Shown here piece by piece: positions 1 to 6,953 of a stretch of DNA of 23,992 nt. The notes beneath the pieces were generated by a model, which did not search any database, was not told the DNA's origin, and saw only the letters and a list, made by a program, of their open reading frames with translations. A program made the translations under genes and the position numbers. Position 1 is the stretch's first letter, and the number at the start of each line of letters is the position of its first letter. The stretch is from JACQLN01 sp049274895 (GTDB lineage Bacteria > Patescibacteriota > Minisyncoccia > JACQLN01), in NCBI GenBank assembly GCA_049274895.1, contig JBASTM010000024.1, positions 1 through 23,992 on the forward strand, given 5' to 3'.

Positions 1-1888
1 GCATCTCACAGTACAAATTCAAACCGATTTGATTGATGCGGCCGGATTGGTGGCGGCCCAGAATGTTGCCGGCGCCGCGCAGTTCCAAGTCGCGCAGGGC
101 GATTCTGAAGCCGTCGCCCAGTTCGGAAAATTTCTCCAACGACCTAAGCCTGGCTTGGGTAATTTCAGTCAGAGATTTTTTAGGGTATAAGAAGTAGGCG
201 AACGCTTTTCTATCACGCCGGCCCACCCGGCCGCGCAGCTGGTGCGCCTGCGAAAGCCCTAATCGTGTCGCATCAGAAACGATTAAGGTATTGGCATTAG
301 GTAAATCAATTCCGTTTTCAATAATAGTGGTGGAGACCAAAATATCGGTTTCGCCCTTTTTGAAACTTTCCACCGCGTTTATGATCTGTTTCTCGCCCAT
401 GCGGCCGTGGAGGGCGGTTAGGCGCGCCGCGGGCAGAATCTTTTTTAAGTTATCCATCACGCCCGCGATTTTATGGATCCGGTTTTCCAAAAAGAAAACC
501 TGGCCGGCGCGGTTAAGTTCAAACTCAATCGCCGATTTTATCAAGTCCCAGGAAAATTTTTCCACTTTAGTGGCTATAGCTTCGCGGCCCAAAGGCGGGG
601 TTTGGATTTTGGAGATGGGTTTTAGGTTGGAGAGCGCCAAATAAAGCGTGCGGGGAATAGGTGTGGCCGAAAGCATCAAGACGTCTATATTATTTTTTAA
701 TTTCTTGATCCTTTCTTTCTGTAATACGCCAAACCTTTGTTCTTCATCAATAATCAATAGCCCCAAATCCTTAAACTCCACATCGCGCGAAAGCAAACGG
801 TGCGTGCCGATGACTACATCCACGAGGCCGGATTTTATAGCGCGGGCCGTTTTTTTGTTTTCCTCCTCCAGGTTTAGGCGGCTCAACATAGCCATGTTGA
901 CGCCGTATTTTTCCAGGCGATCGTTAAAAACGTCAAAATGCTGGCGGGCAAGTATGGTCGTCGGGGCTATTAAAGCCACTTGTTTGCCCGAGAGGGCGGC
1001 TTTGAAAGCGGCACGGATGGCGAGTTCCGTTTTGCCAAAACCCACGTCGCCCACCAAAACCCGATCCATCGGTTTATCGCTTTCCATGTCGGCCGATATT
1101 TCCTGCCACGCTTGGGTCTGGTCGGGTGTTTCGGGATACTCAAAGTCAGTTATTAAGTTTGCTAGTTCGCTAGTTTCTTTGGTAAAAGAAAATCCCCGCA
1201 CAGTTTCTCGATGAGCGTAAAGCTCTAAAAGGTCTTGGGCTAGTTTGACCACGTCTTCTTTGGCTCTGGTTTTGACTTTGTGCCACAAGCTGCCGCCCAG
1301 GCGGTACACTTTGGGCCGGGTGAAACCAACGTAGAGGGATATTTTTTTGGTTTGTTCAAACGGTAGAAAAAGTTTGTCGCCGCCGGCGTATTCAATTTCA
1401 AAATAGTTTTCCAAGTCGGGCGTAACACCCTTCAGCTTGCCGATGCCGTGGTCTATATGCACCACATAGTCGCCGGGCTTAAAGCGGGTGTGGACAGTTT
1501 CTTCAAAATTCAAACCGGTCTCGCCTTTTAATGCCGGGGGTTTAACCAGAGGACTGATGGATTCAATCGTGTTGCCATTAAAATCAATCGCCGCGGGCGC
1601 GCCAAGGTTGATTGGCCAAACGGATAAGACCGAACCCATGAAAGCGAGTTCGCCCGGGTTTAACACCCGGCCGGTTTTGATGTAGCCGAGGTCGGCGAGT
1701 TCGCGGGTCAGAGCGAGTGGATTGATTCTTAAGCCGCTTTCCAGCAGGCGGATGTGATTGCGCCACCAGAGGTTTTTTCCGCATAAAACTTTGATCTTGC
1801 TCTGGTTTTCTTGGAACCACAAAACGCCCTGATTTCTAAATTCAGGGATGTTGGCGGCGATAAGAATCGATTTTGCCGTCACCGTCAC
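1..1888 (-). CDS. mfd: Transcription-repair coupling factor Mfd, N-terminally short, 3' end outside window
   Basis: ATP-driven DNA translocase that removes stalled RNA polymerase and recruits UvrA. Reading the minus strand from a GTG at 1888 gives 629 codons without a stop. In order: a remnant of the UvrB-like D1b region (residues about 62-95, GELAFMGSVLSVWP); a CarD/RID-type polymerase-binding domain (about 136-185, GDYVVHIDHGIG); helicase motif I (VGDVGFGKTELAIRAAF, about 279-295), motif II DEEQRFG (381-387), TPIPRTL, LHGRMG, and motif VI QLRGRVGR (550-557). GDVGFGKTE and the RID domain separate Mfd from RecG. The usual D1a/D2 and D3 domains have no room: RID starts near residue 136, against about 470 in E. 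coli. An in-frame TAG lies four codons before the GTG, so the N terminus cannot be longer. It lies 31 bp after pth, probably one operon. The C-terminal D7 region lies beyond the left edge. Confidence 0.93.
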   Translation of the reverse strand, partial: MTVTAKSILIAANIPEFRNQGVLWFQENQSKIKVLCGKNLWWRNHIRLLESGLRINPLALTRELADLGYIKTGRVLNPGELAFMGSVLSVWPINLGAPAAIDFNGNTIESISPLVKPPALKGETGLNFEETVHTRFKPGDYVVHIDHGIGKLKGVTPDLENYFEIEYAGGDKLFLPFEQTKKISLYVGFTRPKVYRLGGSLWHKVKTRAKEDVVKLAQDLLELYAHRETVRGFSFTKETSELANLITDFEYPETPDQTQAWQEISADMESDKPMDRVLVGDVGFGKTELAIRAAFKAALSGKQVALIAPTTILARQHFDVFNDRLEKYGVNMAMLSRLNLEEENKKTARAIKSGLVDVVIGTHRLLSRDVEFKDLGLLIIDEEQRFGVLQKERIKKLKNNIDVLMLSATPIPRTLYLALSNLKPISKIQTPPLGREAIATKVEKFSWDLIKSAIEFELNRAGQVFFLENRIHKIAGVMDNLKKILPAARLTALHGRMGEKQIINAVESFKKGETDILVSTTIIENGIDLPNANTLIVSDATRLGLSQAHQLRGRVGRRDRKAFAYFLYPKKSLTEITQARLRSLEKFSELGDGFRIALRDLELRGAGNILGRHQSGRINQIGLNLYCEM

Positions 1889-1919
1889 TTTAATATCCTA
1901 AAGGCCAGACTCAAAGAAG

Positions 1920-2492
1920 TCAAAGACTGTTTATCTCCGACATGGCTCGCGCGGGATGGGCGAGCCAGGTTTCCAGACCTTGAGATATTTTTTTGAAGTT
2001 TTTATTAAGGGTTCTTTCTTCGACCGGAGAGAATTTTTTTAGAATAAAATCAATCAGCTTTTTTCCATCGGGCTTCTTTTTTAATCCTATACCGATGCGC
2101 AGCCGCCAGAACTGGTCGGTCCGGAGCGTTTTAATAACCGACTCCACGCCCCTGTGTCCGGCGCTGGAACGGCCGAAGCTCATTTTCATACGCCCCAGTT
2201 CAATATCCAGATCGTCGTGTATTACCAAAATATCGGCCGGCTTGGGTTTTAATTTTAATTGGGTCAGCGTCTTTTTTAAGCTGGTGCCGGAATTGTTCAT
2301 CATTCCTGTGGGAAAAATCAGATAGACTTTTTCTTTCCCGACTTTAGTTTCCAGCCACAGCGCGGTTTTGGCTTCGGTAAAATCTTTTTCACTCCAAATG
2401 TTTCTTAATTTAGCCAGATAAAACTCTCCCGCGTTGTGGCGGGTTTTTTGGTATTTGTCGCCGGGATTGCCTAAACCAACGATTATTTTCAT
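1920..2492 (-). CDS. pth: Peptidyl-tRNA hydrolase
   Basis: Releases peptides from peptidyl-tRNAs that drop off the ribosome, recycling tRNA. The 190-residue product opens MKIIVGLGNPG and has the bacterial Pth landmarks: GLGNPG (5-10), TRHNAGEF with the catalytic His, FPTGMMNNSG (the substrate-contact Asn), HDDLDIELG with the Asp that orients the His, and AGHRGVESV. The length matches the family (about 190). An open frame extends 20 codons further upstream, but the ATG at 2492 gives the standard N terminus, and the extra stretch falls in a palindromic spacer. It lies downstream of the LCP gene and 31 bp upstream of mfd on the same strand, like the pth-mfd pairing seen in many bacteria. Confidence 0.96.
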   Translation of the reverse strand: MKIIVGLGNPGDKYQKTRHNAGEFYLAKLRNIWSEKDFTEAKTALWLETKVGKEKVYLIFPTGMMNNSGTSLKKTLTQLKLKPKPADILVIHDDLDIELGRMKMSFGRSSAGHRGVESVIKTLRTDQFWRLRIGIGLKKKPDGKKLIDFILKKFSPVEERTLNKNFKKISQGLETWLAHPARAMSEINSL

Positions 2493-2506
2493 GTGATATT
2501 TCAAAA

Positions 2507-2637
2507 AAAATAATCTCCGGCTACCGTTCGCTCGCCCGGCGAGCTCGCTCACTGGTCAGCTCACTCGCTCTTTCTCCGACGAAATGTCGGAGAAAACCGT
2601 GCCCGCTCGTTCGCAGAACCGCGCCGGAGTTTATTTT
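2507..2637. repeat. Long imperfect palindromic spacer between the LCP gene and pth
   Basis: A 131-bp spacer bounded by 15-bp arms (AAAATAATCTCCGGC at 2507-2521 and GCCGGAGTTTATTTT at 2623-2637, 14 of 15 complementary). Inside it is a perfect 10-bp-arm hairpin, TTTCTCCGAC/GTCGGAGAAA (2571-2595), and a region rich in CGCTCG/GCTCGC words. It could end LCP transcription or be a mobile palindromic repeat. No ORF in it looks real. Confidence 0.7.
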
Positions 2638-2640
2638 TTC

Positions 2641-3657
2641 TTAGTCATCAGACGTTAAAAATATACTTACAGCTTCTTTTATTTCACTATAATCGTATTG
2701 TTTGGGTGTGGCAAATAAAACATAGGCCGAACCAATTTTCCCCGGAACCACCAAACCGCTTTCCGGACTTAAACTCAAGGTCTCTATTTTTTCCAAGTCC
2801 ATATTTTTAACCAAGCCCCACATAGCTTTTATATCGCCCAAGGTCAGATCGGTGCGGATGTTTTTCTGCACCGTTCTAAAAATACCCCAGAGCTTGGGGA
2901 AATCCCAGACGGGGTTTAGAGAAAGTATTTTGCCTTTGATGGCTTTTAACACTTCTTGCTGATGTTCCATACGGTCAAAGTCGCCGCGGGCGCTATTCCT
3001 GGTGCGCACGAATTTTAAGGCGGTCTCGCCATTTAAGTATCTTAGTCCTCTATCCAATTTTAAAGTTTCGTAACCGCCATTATCGGTGGGGAAGCGGGTG
3101 TCGTGAATATCATCTTTGACATAAACATTTAATCCGCCGATGTCGTCTATGACTTTTTGGACGGTGGCGAGGTCAAACAGTAAGAAAGAATCTATGGCGA
3201 GGCCAGATACTTCCTCCACTTTATTTTTAATCAGTTCCAGCCCCTTTTTTTCTGATTGTCCGGATCCGGTTAAATACAAACTGTTTATCTTAACCACACC
3301 GTTGGGGGTTTTTACAGCCAAATCTCTGGGTATGGAAATCACTCTGGTCTTTTTGAGCGGGCCGTTTAAGTGAACCACGGCGATGGTGTCGGTAAGATCG
3401 GGCGCGATGTGCCGCCCGCCGGAGCGGCCCAGAATCAAAATGTTTCTAACCTCGTTAAAAGATTTTTCTTCAACTCTTTTCAGAAAGGCGGGGTTTTGGA
3501 TAACAAATGATCCTGCTGAAAGGACGTTAAGATTTATTTGGGGCAGTTGGCCTTCGGCTTCAGCTAAAAAACTCTCTTGAAACAGCCAAACATTGGCTCC
3601 CGCCAGAAGAACCACCAGTGCCAGCCACCGCCAGTATTTTCCAGGTCCATTTTCCAT
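2641..3657 (-). CDS. LytR-CpsA-Psr (LCP) family cell-wall glycopolymer ligase
   Basis: LCP enzymes move glycopolymers from a lipid carrier onto peptidoglycan at the outer face of the membrane. The 338-residue protein has a short N-terminal tail, one membrane segment (about residues 10-27, WLALVVLLAGANVWLF) and an extracytoplasmic LCP domain. Visible motifs: NILILGRSG, LTDTIAVVHL (usual SDT region), RVISIPRDLAVK (conserved Arg-Asp), KINSLY, DDIHD, and YLNGETALKFVRTRN followed by GDFDRMEHQQEVLKAIKGKI. These Arg and Asp positions bind the lipid pyrophosphate in characterised LCP proteins. It is divergent from lepB and heads the pth-mfd group. The start is the ATG at 3657; there is no Shine-Dalgarno, but a good -10 lies six bases upstream. 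The exact glycopolymer is unknown. Confidence 0.92.
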   Translation of the reverse strand: MENGPGKYWRWLALVVLLAGANVWLFQESFLAEAEGQLPQINLNVLSAGSFVIQNPAFLKRVEEKSFNEVRNILILGRSGGRHIAPDLTDTIAVVHLNGPLKKTRVISIPRDLAVKTPNGVVKINSLYLTGSGQSEKKGLELIKNKVEEVSGLAIDSFLLFDLATVQKVIDDIGGLNVYVKDDIHDTRFPTDNGGYETLKLDRGLRYLNGETALKFVRTRNSARGDFDRMEHQQEVLKAIKGKILSLNPVWDFPKLWGIFRTVQKNIRTDLTLGDIKAMWGLVKNMDLEKIETLSLSPESGLVVPGKIGSAYVLFATPKQYDYSEIKEAVSIFLTSDD

Positions 3658-3663
3658 AGGCCA

Positions 3664-3692
3664 ATTTTAGCACAACGTGGATGCTCCATGAA
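3664..3692 (-). promoter_or_regulatory. Promoter of the LCP gene, probably leaderless
   Basis: On the minus strand an extended -10, TGCTAAAAT (TAAAAT at 3664-3669), lies six bases before the ATG at 3657. A weak -35 candidate TTCATG (3687-3692) sits 17 bp further upstream. The expected start of transcription is at or next to the start codon. Confidence 0.5.
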
Positions 3693-3780
3693 TTGCTGTT
3701 TCGCTCCTCAGGGAGGAGCATTTTGCCCCACCCTATCTTAATTAAATAAACCTCCCCGAAGTCGCTCAACAGCAATTCAT
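3688..3780. repeat. 93-bp element with 13-bp perfect inverted ends
   Basis: ATGAATTGCTGTT at 3688-3700 is repeated exactly in inverted orientation at 3768-3780. Between them are a perfect hairpin GCTCCTC-agg-GAGGAGC (3703-3719) and an AT-rich stretch. It fills most of the gap between the divergent LCP and lepB genes. It may be a MITE-like insertion or a bidirectional regulatory/terminator structure; no protein is encoded. Confidence 0.65.
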
Positions 3781-3800
3781 TTCGCGATAAAAAATCCAGT

Positions 3801-3829
3801 TTGCTTAGCGCCGCCAAAAATGCTATTAT
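3801..3829 (+). promoter_or_regulatory. Promoter of lepB
   Basis: An extended -10 TGCTATTAT (TATTAT at 3824-3829) lies 17 bp after TTGCTT (3801-3806). The ATG at 3840 is 10 bp past the -10, so the leader would be about three bases or absent. Confidence 0.5.
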
Positions 3830-3839
3830 ATCAAAATAA

Positions 3840-4394
3840 ATGTCCAACTTTTTGCGAGAATCAGGTGATTTTGTGTGGGAAACAATCAAGATTGTGGTTC
3901 TTTCCTTACTTATTATCCTACCCATCCGCTATTTTATCGTCCAGCCGTTTTTTGTGCGGGGCGATTCTATGTTGCCGTCTTTTAACGACAAAGATTACCT
4001 GATTGTGGATGAACTTTCTTACCGTTTTGATAACCCCAGCCGGGGCGAGGTGGTGGTATTCAGGTTTCCCCAGGAACCCAGCCAGTACTACATCAAGCGT
4101 ATTGTAGGCCTGCCCGAAGAGACTGTAGAAATTGCCGGGGGACAGGTTTTAATTTCCAACCGCGACCAGCCCGCCGGTTTTGAACTTAAAGAATCTTACC
4201 TTAACGAAGCCACCCCGGGCGAGATAAAGATAAAACTGGACGACAACGAGTATTTTGTTTTGGGCGATAACCGCGACGCTTCTTCGGACTCGCGCCGCTG
4301 GGGGGCGCTGGCCAAACATTTGATCGTAGGCCGGGCTTGGTTGAGGATCTGGCCAATTAACGAGACGCACGCCGTTGAAACGCCGAACTATTAA
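3840..4394 (+). CDS. lepB: Signal peptidase I
   Basis: Membrane protease that removes signal peptides from exported proteins using a Ser/Lys dyad. The 184 residues contain one N-terminal membrane helix (about 16-34, IKIVVLSLLIILPIRYFIV). Box B is GDSMLPSF with nucleophile Ser43, box D is YYIKRIVGLP with general base Lys86, and box E is VLGDNRDASSDSRRWG (140-155). The size fits the short Gram-positive-type enzymes with a single anchor. The catalytic domain faces outward. It is transcribed alone, divergently from the LCP gene, with a palindrome-rich spacer on each side. Likely clients in this window include the exported lamin-tail-like protein at 19525. Confidence 0.96.
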   Translation: MSNFLRESGDFVWETIKIVVLSLLIILPIRYFIVQPFFVRGDSMLPSFNDKDYLIVDELSYRFDNPSRGEVVVFRFPQEPSQYYIKRIVGLPEETVEIAGGQVLISNRDQPAGFELKESYLNEATPGEIKIKLDDNEYFVLGDNRDASSDSRRWGALAKHLIVGRAWLRIWPINETHAVETPNY

Positions 4395-4403
4395 GGGCTT
4401 TCT

Positions 4404-4424
4404 ATCCCGACGTCACGTCGGGAT
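4404..4424. repeat. Perfect 21-bp palindrome downstream of lepB
   Basis: ATCCCGACGT, one central base, then ACGTCGGGAT: 10-bp perfect arms, 9 bp after the lepB stop. There is no T-run on the plus strand, so it is a weak terminator at best. It resembles the other short GC-rich palindromes in this window's spacers. Confidence 0.7.
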
Positions 4425-4436
4425 CTGGAAAACCTT

Positions 4437-4534
4437 ACCCAGCACCTTTTCAAGGTAAAGATTATTTATACATCTAAAAGGTGCTGGGTGCTCAAATTTA
4501 ATAACTATTCGCTTCGCTCATAGATAAAATTGGC
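4437..4534 (+). repeat. Palindrome-bearing dispersed element, copy 1 (upstream of hisS)
   Basis: Starts with 13-bp arms CCCAGCACCTTTT (4438-4450) and AAAAGGTGCTGGG (4476-4488) around a 25-base AT-rich loop, then a shared downstream tail that begins TGCTCAA and ends AAAATTGGC directly before the ATG of hisS. Copy 2 lies at 13913-14008 before the cobO-type gene. The tails align in the same orientation, but the loop of this copy is the reverse complement of the loop in copy 2. The tail contains CTATTCGCTTCGCTCATAG and a -10-like TAAAAT (4525-4530). Confidence 0.8.
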
Positions 4535-5836
4535 ATGGCTAAACAATTATATTCCACCCCCACCGGCATGCATGATGTCTTGCCCAGCGACCAGCCCTAT
4601 TGGGAAAAAATAAGGCAGGAGGTTTTTGATATGGCCGAATTTTACGATTTTGGTTTTGTGGCCACGCCGATTTTGGAATATCAGGGTGTTTTTGAAAAAA
4701 GTTTGGGCCTAACCAGTGATGTGGTGGAGAAAGAAATGTTTACCTTAAAAACCAAAGGCGGCGATGATTTGGCTTTGCGGCCGGAAAACACCGCGCCCAT
4801 AATGCGCGCCTATTTGGAACACGGCTGGGAGAGCTTGCCCCAGCCGGTCAAGGTTTTTTATTTGGGGCCGATGTTTCGGCACGAGAATCCTCAAGCCGGC
4901 CGTTTTAGGCAGTTTAACCAGTTTGGTTTTGAAATGTTGGGTTCGGAAGATCCAGTGATTGATGCCGAGCTGATTTTGATCGCCGTCAATTTGTTAAAAG
5001 GCGTGGGCGTTAAAAATTTAATCTGCGAGGTCAACAGTTTAGGCGATAAGCTCTGCCGGGTCAAATACCGCGTGGTGCTTAAGGATTATTTTAGAAACAA
5101 CATCAAGAAAATGTGTGCCAATTGCCAGCGGCGGTTCAAAACCAATCCGTTGCGCATCTTGGATTGCAAGGAGGAGCGCTGCCGCGAGTTTATAACCAAA
5201 GCGCCGCAGATTTTGGATTTTATCTGCGAGGACTGCCGGAATCACTTTAAGAAACTATTGGAGTTTTTGGAAGAGTTGGAAATACCTTATACGCTTAATC
5301 CGCATTTGGTGCGGGGCTTGGATTATTACGCCCGGACGGTTTTTGAAATATATCCCTCGACTTTGCTCGCAACAGGCGCGGAAGAAAAACGTGCGGCCCA
5401 GTCGGCTTTGATTTCGGGCGGGCGCTACGACGGCTTAGCCGAACTTTTGGGCGGCAAAAATGTGCCGGCGGCCGGCTGGGCCGGCGGCATTGAGCGCGTT
5501 GTTGGCGAAATGAAGGAATCCAAAGCCAAGGTGGCGGGCTGGGCGGCTCCTAAAATCTTTTTGGTTCAGCTGGGTGACCTCGCCAAGAAAAAAAGTTTAA
5601 GAATTATGGAAGAGTTTAGAAAAAATAACGTTCTTTTGGCCGAATCGCTGGGCAAGCATTCCATAAAAACCCAGATGAAGCTGGCCGATAAACTGGGAGT
5701 CAAGCTGACTTTGATTTTTGGGCAAAAAGAAGCTTTGGACGGCGAAATAATTATCCGCGACATGACCTCGGGCATGCAGGAGACAATTCCTTTAACTAAG
5801 TTGATAGGGGAGGTTAAAAAGAGGTTGAAGGCCTAA
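4535..5836 (+). CDS. hisS: Histidyl-tRNA synthetase
   Basis: Charges tRNA-His with histidine; a class II synthetase in the cytoplasm. The 433 residues show motif 1 around TPTGMHDVLP, motif 2 (FYLGPMFRHENPQAGRFRQF), the histidine-specific HisA motif LVRGLDYYARTVFEI, and motif 3 AAGWAGGIERVV, followed by a C-terminal anticodon-binding domain. A Cys-rich insertion (CANC...LDCKEERC...CEDC, about 188-235) looks metal-binding. Length and order are normal for bacterial HisRS. The ATG lies four bases after TAAAAT inside the dispersed element 4437-4534, with no Shine-Dalgarno. Its substrate tRNA gene is at 22990-23061. It heads the HIT-rpsU-yqeY-ybeY cluster. Confidence 0.97.
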   Translation: MAKQLYSTPTGMHDVLPSDQPYWEKIRQEVFDMAEFYDFGFVATPILEYQGVFEKSLGLTSDVVEKEMFTLKTKGGDDLALRPENTAPIMRAYLEHGWESLPQPVKVFYLGPMFRHENPQAGRFRQFNQFGFEMLGSEDPVIDAELILIAVNLLKGVGVKNLICEVNSLGDKLCRVKYRVVLKDYFRNNIKKMCANCQRRFKTNPLRILDCKEERCREFITKAPQILDFICEDCRNHFKKLLEFLEELEIPYTLNPHLVRGLDYYARTVFEIYPSTLLATGAEEKRAAQSALISGGRYDGLAELLGGKNVPAAGWAGGIERVVGEMKESKAKVAGWAAPKIFLVQLGDLAKKKSLRIMEEFRKNNVLLAESLGKHSIKTQMKLADKLGVKLTLIFGQKEALDGEIIIRDMTSGMQETIPLTKLIGEVKKRLKA

Positions 5837-5870
5837 TAGGTCCGCTAAGACCTATAGGTCCTATAGGACT
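5835..5870. repeat. Degenerate AGGACC/CCTATA repeat before the HIT gene
   Basis: The hisS-HIT gap consists almost entirely of roughly 10-bp alternations of AGGTCC, AGACC and CCTATAGG, ending just before the HIT ATG. Similar stretches lie before ndk (17893-17925) and near tRNA-His (23124-23153). Confidence 0.55.
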
Positions 5871-5871
5871 T

Positions 5872-6204
5872 ATGGCTGAATGCATCTTTTGCAAAATATC
5901 GCGACATGAGGTACCATCAGACGTCGTGGCCGAGGATGAAGCCGCTATAGTTTTTAAGGATATCCATCCCAAAGCCGAGACGCATTTTTTGATTGTGCCT
6001 AAAAAGCACATTCATTCGGTCTTGGCGGTGGAGCCGGAGGATTGGGGTTTGGTGGCGGGTTTAATAAAAAAAGCGGCCGAGGTGGCCCGTGAGCGGGGTT
6101 TGACCGGTTACAAACTGGTTTTTAACGTGGGCCGTGAGGGCGGGCAGGTGGTGGATCATTTGCATTTGCACCTGTTAGCTGGCAAAAATATAGAATTACC
6201 ATGA
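5872..6204 (+). CDS. HIT-family nucleotide hydrolase/transferase
   Basis: HIT proteins hydrolyse nucleoside phosphoramidates or dinucleotide phosphates. The 110-residue product begins with ECIFCKI, the usual HINT-type N terminus, and ends with the histidine triad DHLHLHLLAG. HPKAETHFLIVPKKHIHS is the conserved strand region before it. The size matches a stand-alone bacterial HINT-like protein. Its stop overlaps the start of the next gene (rpsU) by four bases, so the two are translationally coupled. The natural substrate cannot be told from sequence. Confidence 0.92.
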   Translation: MAECIFCKISRHEVPSDVVAEDEAAIVFKDIHPKAETHFLIVPKKHIHSVLAVEPEDWGLVAGLIKKAAEVARERGLTGYKLVFNVGREGGQVVDHLHLHLLAGKNIELP

Positions 6205-6458
6205 TCGAACTAAAGAAAAAAGAAAAAGAATCGACCCTCAACTTGTTGAGGCGATTTACTAAAAGAGTGAGGCAGAGCGGAGTTTTGCTTAAAGCCCGCC
6301 AGAACAAGTTTCGCATTCGCGCCAAAAACAAACTCAAAGTCAAAAACAGCGCCTTGCGGCGGGAACGGCTGCGCGAACTTCGGGCGGAACTGGCCAAACT
6401 GGGCGAAATAAAGCCGGGGGAGAAAATGGATTTATCTAAAATAAAGAGGAAGAGATAG
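6201..6458 (+). CDS. rpsU: Small ribosomal subunit protein bS21
   Basis: An 85-residue, very basic, helical protein. The pattern (KEKESTLNLLRRFTKRV, then SGVLLKARQNKF, then a Lys/Arg-rich tail with SALRRERLRE) matches bS21, which helps place mRNA near the anti-Shine-Dalgarno end of 16S rRNA. It is longer at the C terminus than the 70-residue E. coli protein. Context supports the call: yqeY follows directly, as in Bacillus and many others. The ATG overlaps the HIT stop (ATGA) and no Shine-Dalgarno is visible. Confidence 0.78.
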   Translation: MIELKKKEKESTLNLLRRFTKRVRQSGVLLKARQNKFRIRAKNKLKVKNSALRRERLRELRAELAKLGEIKPGEKMDLSKIKRKR

Positions 6459-6470
6459 CGCGACACCAAT

Positions 6471-6488
6471 ACACGAATTCGCACGAAT
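6471..6488. repeat. Short ACGAAT repeat at the yqeY start
   Basis: Two ACGAAT words 10 bp apart (6473-6478, 6483-6488) end at the yqeY ATG. This is weaker than, but similar to, the TACGAAT clusters at 18875-18898 and 23425-23457. Confidence 0.35.
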
Positions 6489-6951
6489 GACGCCAATAAA
6501 TTCCATCAAGGAAAAAATAAACTCTGATGTTAAAATAGCGTTGAAATCAGGCGATGTTTTGGCGCGCTCGGTTTTAGGTATGCTGAAGGCGGCTATTGCC
6601 AACAAGGAAATAGAAAAAAGAAAAAAAGAAGAAGGGTTAAACGATGTCGAAACACAGGAGGTGATTCGTTCTGAAGTCAAAAAGAGAATGGACGCGGTGG
6701 CGGCCTATCGCGCGGCCGGCGACGAAGCCCGGGCTCAAGGCGAAGAAAGTGAAGCCGAAATTTTAAAAAAATATCTGCCGCCACAGGCCAGTGGTGAGGA
6801 TATTAAAGCGGCAGTGGAGCAAGCCATAGCCGAGGCCGGTTCCAAGTCTAAGAAAGATTTCGGCAAAATTATGGGCCTGGCCGTTAGGGCACTGGCTGGC
6901 CGGGCCGATGGTCATAGGATCAAAGCGGTGCTGGATGCTATGCTGGAATAA
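6487..6951 (+). CDS. yqeY: GatB/YqeY domain protein
   Basis: A 154-residue stand-alone YqeY-domain protein, related to the C-terminal tRNA-binding part of the GatB amidotransferase subunit; its own function is not settled. Family features: an N-terminal helix (IKEKINSDVKIALKSGD), RSVLGMLKAAIANKEIEKR, the EVIRSEVKKRMDAVAAY segment, EAEILKKYLPPQ, and a C-terminal KDFGKIMGLAVRALAGRADG that matches the GatB tail. It sits 28 bp after rpsU and 2 bp before ybeY on the same strand. The start ATG lies in an ACGAAT repeat without a Shine-Dalgarno. Confidence 0.93.
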   Translation: MTPINSIKEKINSDVKIALKSGDVLARSVLGMLKAAIANKEIEKRKKEEGLNDVETQEVIRSEVKKRMDAVAAYRAAGDEARAQGEESEAEILKKYLPPQASGEDIKAAVEQAIAEAGSKSKKDFGKIMGLAVRALAGRADGHRIKAVLDAMLE

Positions 6952-6953
6952 AA

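Noticed and set aside
291..1685. Several plus-strand open frames of 65-188 codons opposite mfd
   Set aside because: They are shadows of the minus-strand mfd gene, which shows unbroken helicase motifs; the plus-strand peptides show no family features.
1..1888. RecG or another helicase instead of Mfd
   Set aside because: The RID domain with GDYVVHIDHGIG and GDVGFGKTE plus DEEQRFG is specific to Mfd.
3560..3925. A 121-codon minus-strand frame across the LCP-lepB gap
   Set aside because: It overlaps the lepB start and the LCP N terminus and runs through the palindromic spacer.
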